Shown here piece after piece: positions 18,320 through 24,914 of a DNA stretch of 24,914 bases. The first letter of the stretch is position 1. Every line of letters starts with the position of its first letter. The DNA comes from Tidjanibacter sp. GTDB lineage: Bacteria > Bacteroidota > Bacteroidia > Bacteroidales > Rikenellaceae. Position numbers and translations under genes: made by a program. The notes under the pieces are model-generated. The model made no database searches. It was not told the origin of the DNA and worked only from the letters and a program-made list of their open reading frames with translations. The DNA lies in the NCBI GenBank assembly GCA_017630115.1, contig JAGBVY010000115.1, positions 1 to 24,914 on the forward strand. Reading direction: 5' to 3'.

Positions 18320-19297
18320 TTACAGGTTTATTTTCTTAAACACTTGCCAAGCCTCAGCCACAGCCTCGGTGTAGGCACGCGACGAGATGGTAGCGCTACT
18401 AATGGCATCAACCGCTCCGCCCTCGCTCCTGAGAGCCAACTTAACGCGCGCCAAGTTCTTACCCTTCAAGCTCTTGATAAGTGCATTGTCGGGCTCACAC
18501 ATCTTGCTACCCAGACCGGGGGTTTCGTTCTGCTCCAATACCACAATGTCGTAGATAACGCCCTCAGCGTCAAACACCACAAAAAGCCTTACCAAGCCAT
18601 TAAAGCCTTTTTGGGAGCTTGCCTCAATACCATAGCCAACGGCGTGGCCTTCGAGAGTGGCGGTATGTACAATCGCGCCGTCAATCTCCGAAGTGAACAC
18701 TTCGTCGTGGGCGGGCATAACCGATGCGGAGTTGAAAACCTCCTCCGACGAAGCACTAACCATCTTGAAAGCCTCATAAGCCAAAGCAACAGCCTCGGCA
18801 TAGGCCCTCGACGAGATAGTTGCAGCTGTAAGGGCATCCACATCGCCGCCATCTTTCTTGACAGTCATATTCAATTTCGAGGCATCTTTCTGCTTGAAAC
18901 TTCCAATCAGGGCATTGTCCTTAGCGGACATATTTGCGCCCAAGCCCGGAGTCTCAGCCTGCGCCAACACCTCTATATTATTTATAGTGCCGTCGGGCAA
19001 AAAGCCAACCATAAGGTCGATTGCGCCATTGAAACCATTGGGCGACGAGCTCTTAACTGCATATCCCACAACATCTTGACCGACCAAAGCCTCGGTGACA
19101 ACACAGCCGCCAACCTCCTGAGCCTCAGCAAGTGAGCCAAAGGCGGGCAAAACCAATTCGAGAGCCTCTTGATTCTTCTTAATTTTAGCCTGACGTATAG
19201 GCTCTTCGGTCACTTTATAGACCATAGCCACAGCGCCCGAACAAACAAGCGCAATGACAAAGAGCATCAGAACCATATTTTTCAGCGAACTTTTCAT
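18320..19297 (-). CDS. rnfG: Rnf complex subunit RnfG with two FMN-binding domains
   Basis: RnfG carries FMN on the outer face of the membrane and passes electrons within the Rnf complex. The 325-residue protein has one N-terminal membrane helix (~8-26) and then two copies of the FMN-binding domain. Domain 1 (~62-180) has ETPGLG at 115-120 and DALTAATISSRAY with candidate flavin-carrying Thr160. Domain 2 (~200-320) has ETPGLG at 258-263 and DAISSATISSRAY with Thr303. Both fit a Dxx[ST]xAT flavinylation motif, but in each the usual Gly before AT is Ala or Ser. Single-domain RnfG is normally near 200-240 residues, so this one is an internal duplication. Position between rnfD and rnfE matches the standard order. 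Confidence 0.95.
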   Translation of the reverse strand: MKSSLKNMVLMLFVIALVCSGAVAMVYKVTEEPIRQAKIKKNQEALELVLPAFGSLAEAQEVGGCVVTEALVGQDVVGYAVKSSSPNGFNGAIDLMVGFLPDGTINNIEVLAQAETPGLGANMSAKDNALIGSFKQKDASKLNMTVKKDGGDVDALTAATISSRAYAEAVALAYEAFKMVSASSEEVFNSASVMPAHDEVFTSEIDGAIVHTATLEGHAVGYGIEASSQKGFNGLVRLFVVFDAEGVIYDIVVLEQNETPGLGSKMCEPDNALIKSLKGKNLARVKLALRSEGGAVDAISSATISSRAYTEAVAEAWQVFKKINL

Positions 19298-19314
19298 AGC
19301 CTTACTCCCCCTTC

Positions 19315-20292
19315 TTATTTAGATTTAACACTACCAAAGCGGCGAGGTCTGATATACTTATCAATCAGAGGCACAACCGAGTTCATAATCAGGATGGCAA
19401 ACGACATTCCCTCTGGGTAGGGACCCCAAAGGCGAATCAACATCGTAATCAAGCCGATGCCAACGCCATAGACAACCATACCCTTCTTGGTCATAGGCGA
19501 GGTAACGTAGTCGGTGGCCATATAGACTGCACCAAGCACAGCACCACCACTAAGCAGGTGGAACAAAGGCGACATATACTCCTCGGGGGCGCAAAGCCAA
19601 GTAATTGAGGAGAATAGAGCCATAGTACCCAACACGCAAACAGGTATGTGCCAACTAATTACACGCCTCACAAGCAGCCAACCAAAACCAATCAGCAGAG
19701 CCACAACCGAAATCTCACCGAGCGAGCCGCTCTTCATACCCAAGCTCATCGAAGCCAAATCGACGCTCTGCATAACCTCTCCAACAGGCACACCCGCCTT
19801 CAAACTCTCCTTAGCCAGAGCCAAAGGGGTAGCACCCGACACAGCACCAGTCGCCTCGGGGAAGGTGGTCATCGCAACGGGGAAGGCAACAAGCAGAAAT
19901 ACTCGTGCCACCAGAGCAGGATTGAAGAGGTTTTTGCCCAAGCCGCCGTAGGTCATTTTGGCCACGCCAATGGCAACCACAGCACCAATAGCTATGAGTC
20001 CCAGAGGCATATTGGCAGGCAAGTTGAAGCCCAACAACACACCCGTAACAATGGCCGACAAATCGCCCAACGTGGAGGGACGCTTAAATATGAATTTCTG
20101 TACAAACCACTCTACAAGCACACAGCAAGCAACCGAGAAGGCCACAACAACAAATGCCTGCAAGCCATAAACCAGAACCGACACCACAAGTGCGGGCAGT
20201 AGTGCTATGAGCACATCGCCCATCATACGACGTGTGTCGTTGCTACCGTGAACGTGCGGTGCGGGCGAAATTACCAATTTCTGACTTTCCAT
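19315..20292 (-). CDS. rnfD: Rnf complex subunit RnfD
   Basis: RnfD is a 325-residue integral membrane subunit with many helices, related to NqrB, and holds a covalent FMN. The attachment motif SGATPLAL is at ~152-159, with the likely FMN threonine at 155. The start LVISPAPHVHGSNDTRRMMGD and the segment GGLGKNLFNPALVARVFLL are characteristic. It lies 33 nt after rnfC and 17 nt before rnfG. Confidence 0.97.
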   Translation of the reverse strand: MESQKLVISPAPHVHGSNDTRRMMGDVLIALLPALVVSVLVYGLQAFVVVAFSVACCVLVEWFVQKFIFKRPSTLGDLSAIVTGVLLGFNLPANMPLGLIAIGAVVAIGVAKMTYGGLGKNLFNPALVARVFLLVAFPVAMTTFPEATGAVSGATPLALAKESLKAGVPVGEVMQSVDLASMSLGMKSGSLGEISVVALLIGFGWLLVRRVISWHIPVCVLGTMALFSSITWLCAPEEYMSPLFHLLSGGAVLGAVYMATDYVTSPMTKKGMVVYGVGIGLITMLIRLWGPYPEGMSFAILIMNSVVPLIDKYIRPRRFGSVKSK

Positions 20293-20325
20293 ACTATCCT
20301 TATCTTTTACACTTTTTTGTCACAC

Positions 20326-21660
20326 TTACTTTTTCTGACTTCTTTCGCGCATACGCTTCATAACCTCGGCCTTACCAATCCTAACCCAGTCGAGCAGAGG
20401 CAGATAGGAGGGACACGAGAAGGTGCAGCAACCACACTCAATGCAGTCGGCAATGTAGTGGGCTTCAAGCTGGTCGTAGTCGTTCTGCTGTGTGAGCGCA
20501 CTGAGCAGATAGGGCTCCAAGCCCATAGGGCAAGCCTCCACACATTTGGCGCAACGGATGCAGCTACCCTCGGCCTTACGCAACGACTCTTGCGTAGGCA
20601 TCAGAAGCACGCCCGACGTGCCCTTGGTTACGGGCGCATCCAGATTGCTCACCGCGCGACCCATCATAGGGCCACCTGCGATGACCTTACCTATGCCGTC
20701 TATACCACCTGAGTACTCCACAAGTGCGCTCATTGGAGTACCAATACGCACAAGCAGGTTCTTAGGTGAAGCAAGGGTTGAGCCGGTGACGGTCACCACC
20801 CTCTCAATCAGAGGTTTATTCTTTGCCACGGCCTCATAGACAGCCAGTGCCGTACCAACATTCTGTACCACAGCGCCTACATCAATTGGAAGTTTGCCAC
20901 TGGGCACCTCACGGCCCGTAACAGCAGCAATCAGCTGTTTCTCACCACCCTGAGGGTAGCGCATTTTCAGCGGCACAATCTCAATCTCCAAGTAGGCTCC
21001 GGCAAGTTTTGTAAGGTGGGCAATAGCATCGGGTTTGTTGTTCTCAATACCAATATATATTTTATCCACACCAATAGCCTTAGCCAAGATGCGAGCACCA
21101 ATGAGCAACCTCTCGCCCTGCTCCAACATAACACGGTAGTCGGCCGTAAGATAGGGCTCACACTCAACAGCATTGATAATCAAGCACTCAGCCTTCTTTC
21201 CATCAGGCACGGAGAGTTTGACGTGAGTGGGGAACGTTGCTCCACCCATACCCACAATACCCATTGCGGCAATTTTATCCACAATCTCCTTGGGGCTCAT
21301 ATTGATAGCCTTAACCACCGTATCGGTGCGGTCAATACCCTCGGCCCACTCATCGCCCTCGACAGCAATAGTAATCGATGGTTTCATATTGCCCTGAGCG
21401 TCGGCCTTTGGCTCAACAGCCACAACCGTACCCGAAACCGAGGAGTGGATGTTGCTCGATACAAAACCACCCGCAGTAGCAATAATCTGACCTACCAACA
21501 CCTTATCGCCCTTAGCCACACACGCCACAGCCGGCGCACCAATATGTTGCGAGAGAGGGATGGTGACTGTCGCAGGCACGGGGAAACGCTCTATCTTAGC
21601 ACCCTTGCTATATTCTTTGCAATCCGACGGATGAATACCGCCAATAGGAAATGTCTTCAT
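20326..21660 (-). CDS. rnfC: Rnf complex subunit RnfC
   Basis: RnfC is the peripheral NADH-binding subunit, with FMN and two 4Fe-4S clusters. The 444 residues include the region GMGGATFPTHVKL (~137-149) and NAVECEPYLTADYRVM (~163-178), shared with NuoF-like proteins. The cluster motifs are C367, C370, C373, C377 and C406, C409, C412, C416. It starts 3 nt after the rnfB stop, which suggests translational coupling. Confidence 0.97.
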   Translation of the reverse strand: MKTFPIGGIHPSDCKEYSKGAKIERFPVPATVTIPLSQHIGAPAVACVAKGDKVLVGQIIATAGGFVSSNIHSSVSGTVVAVEPKADAQGNMKPSITIAVEGDEWAEGIDRTDTVVKAINMSPKEIVDKIAAMGIVGMGGATFPTHVKLSVPDGKKAECLIINAVECEPYLTADYRVMLEQGERLLIGARILAKAIGVDKIYIGIENNKPDAIAHLTKLAGAYLEIEIVPLKMRYPQGGEKQLIAAVTGREVPSGKLPIDVGAVVQNVGTALAVYEAVAKNKPLIERVVTVTGSTLASPKNLLVRIGTPMSALVEYSGGIDGIGKVIAGGPMMGRAVSNLDAPVTKGTSGVLLMPTQESLRKAEGSCIRCAKCVEACPMGLEPYLLSALTQQNDYDQLEAHYIADCIECGCCTFSCPSYLPLLDWVRIGKAEVMKRMRERSQKK

Positions 21661-21663
21661 ACT

Positions 21664-22521
21664 CTATTCGGTTTTAGCACTTTGGGGTTCTTCAACAACT
21701 TTGCGAGGTGGGAATCCAAATTCCACAATAGCTCCCATAGGACACTCCACAACGCATTTGCGACACATCTTACACTTAGTGAAGTCGATGTAAGCCAGAT
21801 TGTTCTCAACGGTGATAGCCTCAAAAGGACACACCTTAGCGCACTTACCACAGCCAATACAAGCCACCTTGCAAGCCTTGCGAGCAACAGCACCCTTTGC
21901 CTTATTGACGCACGAAACATATATCTTACGACCCTTGGGGGCTTTCTTCCTCAGCTCAATAATCATCTTGGGGCAAGCCTTCACACAAGCACCGCAAGCC
22001 GTACACTTCTCCTCATCCACCTCTGGCAATCCTGTCTCGGGGTTGATATGCAGGGCGTCAAACTCACATTTGGCAGCGCAATCGCCCAATCCGAGGCAAC
22101 CAAACGAGCAGCCCGTCTCGCCCGCATAGAGCGACGAGGCCACAAGACACGACTTTGCACCGTCGAACTGATTGGTCTTAGGACGATTGGCGCAACTACC
22201 AGCACAGCGCACAACCGCAACCATAGGCTCACGTTCGGGCGCGGCCTTACCCAAGAAGCTGGCCACACTCTTCATACACTCTGCACCACCCACAGGGCAG
22301 TAGAGCGAAGAGATGTCGTCCCTCTTAACAAGCGCCTCCGACATACCCCTACAACCAGCAAAACCACAACCTCCACAATTGGCACCGGGGAGCATTTTTT
22401 CCACTTGGTCAATACGGGGGTCTTCTTCAACATTAAATTTCTTGGCAATCAGGTAGAGCAGGAGCGCCAACAAAGCACCCAACCCACTGACAACCAACAC
22501 AGTTGTTATCAAACTTCCCAT
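21664..22521 (-). CDS. rnfB: Rnf complex subunit RnfB
   Basis: RnfB accepts electrons from ferredoxin and feeds the Rnf complex. The 285 residues start with one membrane helix (~6-25). The Fes domain motif follows, with C49, C52, C57 and C75 in GANCGGCGFAGCRG...YC. Further cysteine groups come next: CSFGCLGLGDCAAKC, CTACGACVKACP, CIGCGKCAKVCP and CKMCRKCVVECP, enough for several 4Fe-4S clusters. The order rseC-rnfB-rnfC-rnfD-rnfG-rnfE-rnfA is the usual arrangement in Bacteroidetes. It lies 12 nt after rseC. Confidence 0.97.
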   Translation of the reverse strand: MGSLITTVLVVSGLGALLALLLYLIAKKFNVEEDPRIDQVEKMLPGANCGGCGFAGCRGMSEALVKRDDISSLYCPVGGAECMKSVASFLGKAAPEREPMVAVVRCAGSCANRPKTNQFDGAKSCLVASSLYAGETGCSFGCLGLGDCAAKCEFDALHINPETGLPEVDEEKCTACGACVKACPKMIIELRKKAPKGRKIYVSCVNKAKGAVARKACKVACIGCGKCAKVCPFEAITVENNLAYIDFTKCKMCRKCVVECPMGAIVEFGFPPRKVVEEPQSAKTE

Positions 22522-22533
22522 TGTAATTATGTT

Positions 22534-22959
22534 TTAGAAATACTTATTCTTGATTGAAAAAACGATTACCTTTTCGAGTCGTTTACGGAAAAAAGCGAGC
22601 ACAACAAAATAGAGCGCACAAGCACCCAAGGCCGCAACTCCGGCCACAAAATCGCCATAGCGACTATGCGTAAGGGCCAATGCCACAAGCATCACAACCA
22701 AAGGCACTATATAGCTCAGTACTATTGCCTTATAGCCCATAATTTGCTCAATCGAAACCACAACCTTGTCGCCAATGTTGTAGAGTTCGGGATGGTCGGT
22801 GTAGGCCGCCACTTGGCGCACCTGACTCTCGCTACTGCCACACACAGCCTTAGCCTTGCAGCTACCGCAAGCACCGCTCACGACCATCTGCACATCTACC
22901 CTCTTCTGTTCTGCAAACACCTCCACCACAACGGCTTCGTGTTCCATTATCTTTGCCAT
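22534..22959 (-). CDS. rseC: RseC/SoxR-reducing system family protein
   Basis: This 141-residue membrane protein of the RseC/MucC family is commonly encoded next to rnf genes; in enterobacteria RseC takes part in reducing SoxR. The cytoplasmic N-terminal domain has cysteines at 31, 34 and 40 (ACGSCKAKAVCG), which may bind a metal or cluster. Two membrane helices follow (~75-95 and ~105-125), then a short basic tail. It heads the rnf genes; 59 nt separate it from nadE with no clear promoter or terminator, so it may be cotranscribed with nadE. Its exact role outside enterobacteria is not known. Confidence 0.9.
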   Translation of the reverse strand: MAKIMEHEAVVVEVFAEQKRVDVQMVVSGACGSCKAKAVCGSSESQVRQVAAYTDHPELYNIGDKVVVSIEQIMGYKAIVLSYIVPLVVMLVALALTHSRYGDFVAGVAALGACALYFVVLAFFRKRLEKVIVFSIKNKYF

Positions 22960-23018
22960 ATACTAAATACCTCTTTAACCTAAATGTTTCGTAATAAAAC
23001 TGCCTACGGCTCGCCCAA

Positions 23019-24569
23019 CTAATTGGTTGGCAAATCGACATAGCTCCAATCCAAAGGCAGACTCGACACTTCGAGTATGGGGCAGAACTGATGAATCTTA
23101 TCCAACGAAGAGTAGATTAGCTTCCTAACCAGTCGCACATCCTCTTTCTCGAAGCCGGCATCGAGCAGTTCGTCCTCATTCTGCCACATCTCCAACATCC
23201 TATAAAGAATTGCGTCAATCACATCGTAGGCTGGCAACAAGTTGGTACCCACCTGCAACTCCGACGAGGGCGATTTGAGCATAGTCTGCTCGGCAATAAC
23301 CTCGCGACGCGAATTGATATAGCGAGCCAAAGCATAGACATCGGTCTTGTAGATGTCGCCCAACACGCTAATCTCGCCACTTGTGTCGCCATAGAGGGTC
23401 AGCGCACCAACTGCCAATTCGGTCTTGTTGGCACTATTGATTGGCACATAGCCCCATTTCTCGCACACAGCCATAAAGAGCGCTGTGCGTAGGCGCAACT
23501 GAAAGTCCACCTCCAACTTCGGCGAGTCGGGAGCACCAATAGCCGCTACAATCGTATCAAGAGCACCACTATAAATATCGCTCAGGGGGATAGTAATCAG
23601 CTCAATGCCCAAGCGCTTGGCCAGCAACTCGGCGTCGTCGGCAGAGTGCTCGTTGGAGTAGCGCGAGGGCATCTGCAATGCCACCACCCTATCTGCTCCA
23701 AGCGCATCCACAAGGATAGCCGCTGTCACCGAGGAGTCGATACCGCCAGTCAGCACAAGGCAAGCCTTCTTGTCGGGATTGGCCTTGGCAAAATAGTCGC
23801 TCACACCCAACCTCAGCGCTGCATAAACATTGGCAGTCTTGTCTTGATAGGGAATCTCCACAGTTGCCGAAGTCTCATTCGTATCGACAAAAGCAATCTC
23901 CTCCACAAAGCTACCCAGCAACGTCACAGCCTCGCCACGCTGGTTGAAGAAGGCCGACGAGCCGTCATAGACAAAATTCTCCGAACTGCCGACGTGATTG
24001 ACAAACACCACGCTTGCATCGGCCATAAAGGCTTTGTCTTTGAGCCAGTCGTAGCGACGCTCAATACGTCCCTGCTGATAGCGGTCGGAGCCCATCACCA
24101 CAAGCGTGGAGGCGTCCGAGAAGTCGTGATCGAGCATCACATCGCCACCCAGAGCCACAGCAATCTTCTCACCTTGCAGGTTGATATACTCATAGCCCCT
24201 ACCCTGCGACAAGTAGGCCGAATCCACATCGCCTTGCAGCGACTTTTTGGTTATGTAGCGACGGATGTGTCTATTATAGATGTAGGCAGCTGCGCTCACC
24301 GTGCCACTATTTTTGCGTAGAGGCATACCAACAAGCACCGCGATGTCGTCGGTGAATGCAGCAATCTCCACAAGAGCCTCCTCGGCCCTGTCGAGGAAAT
24401 TTCGCCTTACGAGTAACGAGTGAGCGGGCACACCACAAATAGCCTGCTCGGCGAAGACAACGAGCTGTGCGCCTTGCTGTTTTGCCTGATTGATTGCGTC
24501 GATAATCTTGTACTTGTTGTAGTCGAAATTACCACACAAATAGTTCAACTGTGCAATAGCGATTTTCAT
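23019..24569 (-). CDS. nadE: NAD+ synthase with a nitrilase-like domain lacking the catalytic Cys
   Basis: NadE amidates nicotinic acid adenine dinucleotide to NAD+. The 516 residues combine an N-terminal carbon-nitrogen hydrolase (glutaminase) domain (~1-240) and a C-terminal ATP-dependent synthetase domain (~260-500). The synthetase has the P-loop TGGIDSS (274-280), MPSRYSNEHSADDA, NKTELAVG and LYGDTSGEISVLGDIYKT, and looks active. In the glutaminase domain the Glu (E41 in FAEQ) and a Lys (K108/K109) are kept. The segment normally reading like ICEDIW is here ALGGDVM, putting Gly141 where the nucleophilic Cys should be. The enzyme may therefore use ammonia. ATG at 24569 was chosen because the promoter at 24602-24609 lies inside a longer possible frame. 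Confidence 0.93.
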   Translation of the reverse strand: MKIAIAQLNYLCGNFDYNKYKIIDAINQAKQQGAQLVVFAEQAICGVPAHSLLVRRNFLDRAEEALVEIAAFTDDIAVLVGMPLRKNSGTVSAAAYIYNRHIRRYITKKSLQGDVDSAYLSQGRGYEYINLQGEKIAVALGGDVMLDHDFSDASTLVVMGSDRYQQGRIERRYDWLKDKAFMADASVVFVNHVGSSENFVYDGSSAFFNQRGEAVTLLGSFVEEIAFVDTNETSATVEIPYQDKTANVYAALRLGVSDYFAKANPDKKACLVLTGGIDSSVTAAILVDALGADRVVALQMPSRYSNEHSADDAELLAKRLGIELITIPLSDIYSGALDTIVAAIGAPDSPKLEVDFQLRLRTALFMAVCEKWGYVPINSANKTELAVGALTLYGDTSGEISVLGDIYKTDVYALARYINSRREVIAEQTMLKSPSSELQVGTNLLPAYDVIDAILYRMLEMWQNEDELLDAGFEKEDVRLVRKLIYSSLDKIHQFCPILEVSSLPLDWSYVDLPTN

Positions 24570-24601
24570 ACTCCTACTTATATAAATAGATTTAATTCTT
24601 G

Positions 24602-24609
24602 CAAAGATA
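24602..24609 (-). promoter_or_regulatory. -7 element for nadE and probably the rnf genes
   Basis: TATCTTTG on the minus strand matches TAnnTTTG, about 33 nt before the nadE ATG at 24569. No TTTG at ideal spacing. Since no promoter element is seen before rseC, this may drive the eight-gene set nadE to rnfA. Confidence 0.55.
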
Positions 24610-24689
24610 CCACTTTTTTGCAACAATCGCCTTTCAACCCAAATTATTTCTCTCCCAGCCCACCATTTTTGCCAATTTACCCACCTCAC

Positions 24690-24860
24690 AACCTATGGCA
24701 TAGGAATTTCCAAAATCAGGAAGCAAGGAGGATAGTCCGAGCGGTGCGGATGGGGTGCGGATAGGTGCGCCGAGGGACTGGGAATTGACCATACACCCCA
24801 CCCTGCGAGGGTTTGGGAGTGGCAACACGACACAAAAAGAAAATTTTTTATCAAAAAAAC
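24690..24860. other. Intergenic stretch with a GC-rich, repeat-containing core
   Basis: The stretch between the nadE promoter and the promoter at the right edge holds no gene I can support. Its core (about 24736-24830) is richer in G and C than the surrounding AT-rich sequence. The core has repeated GGTGCG units (two copies of GGTGCGGAT and one GGTGCG within ~30 nt) and a short perfect hairpin ACCCTGCGAGGGT. It could be part of a structured RNA, a gene remnant or an interspersed repeat. I do not recognise it. Confidence 0.35.
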
Positions 24861-24890
24861 TTGCAGAATAAAAAATTAGTATTACCTTTG
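24861..24890 (+). promoter_or_regulatory. Strong Bacteroidetes-type promoter reading off the right edge
   Basis: TTG (24861-24863) and TACCTTTG (24883-24890) are separated by 19 nt, an ideal fit to the -33/-7 elements, and lie in AT-rich sequence. The transcribed gene is outside the window. Confidence 0.7.
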
Positions 24891-24914
24891 CACTCGCTTT
24901 TGGAAACGAAAGCA

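Noticed and set aside
21016..22557. 513-codon open frame on the plus strand
   Set aside because: It is antisense to parts of rnfC and rnfB; the minus-strand genes have clear iron-sulfur motifs, so this is a shadow.
24634..24828. 64-codon open frame on the minus strand upstream of nadE
   Set aside because: It overlaps the GC-rich intergenic block, is rich in Pro, Gly and Ser without a domain, and has no promoter in place; not supported as a gene.

Overview
The window looks like a chromosomal segment of a member of the Bacteroidetes, most likely order Bacteroidales and possibly a Rikenellaceae/Alistipes-like gut anaerobe (family-level placement is a guess). Three things point there: protein families typical of that phylum (multi-DUF349 protein, RseC plus a six-subunit Rnf complex, long YidC); repeated promoter elements of the Bacteroidetes type (TAnnTTTG at -7, often with TTG or TTTG about 19-20 nt upstream) in front of most transcription units; and weak Shine-Dalgarno sequences. 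Base composition is fairly even and I see no phage, insertion sequence, CRISPR array, tRNA or rRNA gene.

Layout. 1-2200 (-): 5' part of mutS, running off the left edge, with a clear promoter. 2403-2633 (-): a 76-residue protein made of 11-residue repeats. 2817-3704 (+): an AraC-type regulator. 3792-9449 (-): a DUF349 repeat protein, pyrG and yidC in one close-packed unit. 9645-13674 (+): an orphan OmpR/PhoB-type response regulator followed by ackA, ptb and buk, ending in a strong terminator. 13750-16144 (-): hpt, a divIC/ftsB-like gene and a polysaccharide flippase. 16246-17064 (+): a ZupT-type metal transporter interrupted by an in-frame TAG. 17137-24569 (-): nadE, rseC and rnfBCDGEA, probably one unit. 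24570-24914: intergenic, with a strong rightward promoter at the edge.

How they fit together. Ptb, Buk and AckA turn acyl-CoA or acyl-phosphate into short-chain acids plus ATP. Rnf couples ferredoxin oxidation and NAD+ reduction to ion transport, and NadE makes the NAD+ that Rnf uses. The window therefore carries much of an anaerobe's fermentative energy metabolism, mixed with housekeeping genes (mismatch repair, CTP synthesis, membrane insertion, purine salvage, cell division).

I do not see a clear new defence or mobile system. The most interesting departures from textbook genes are: a RnfG with two tandem FMN-binding domains, each with its own flavinylation-type motif; a NadE whose glutaminase domain appears to have Gly in place of the catalytic Cys; the in-frame amber codon in zupT; the 11-residue-repeat protein; back-to-back overlapping -7 elements between hpt and zupT; and the response regulator-ackA-ptb-buk arrangement without a pta gene.
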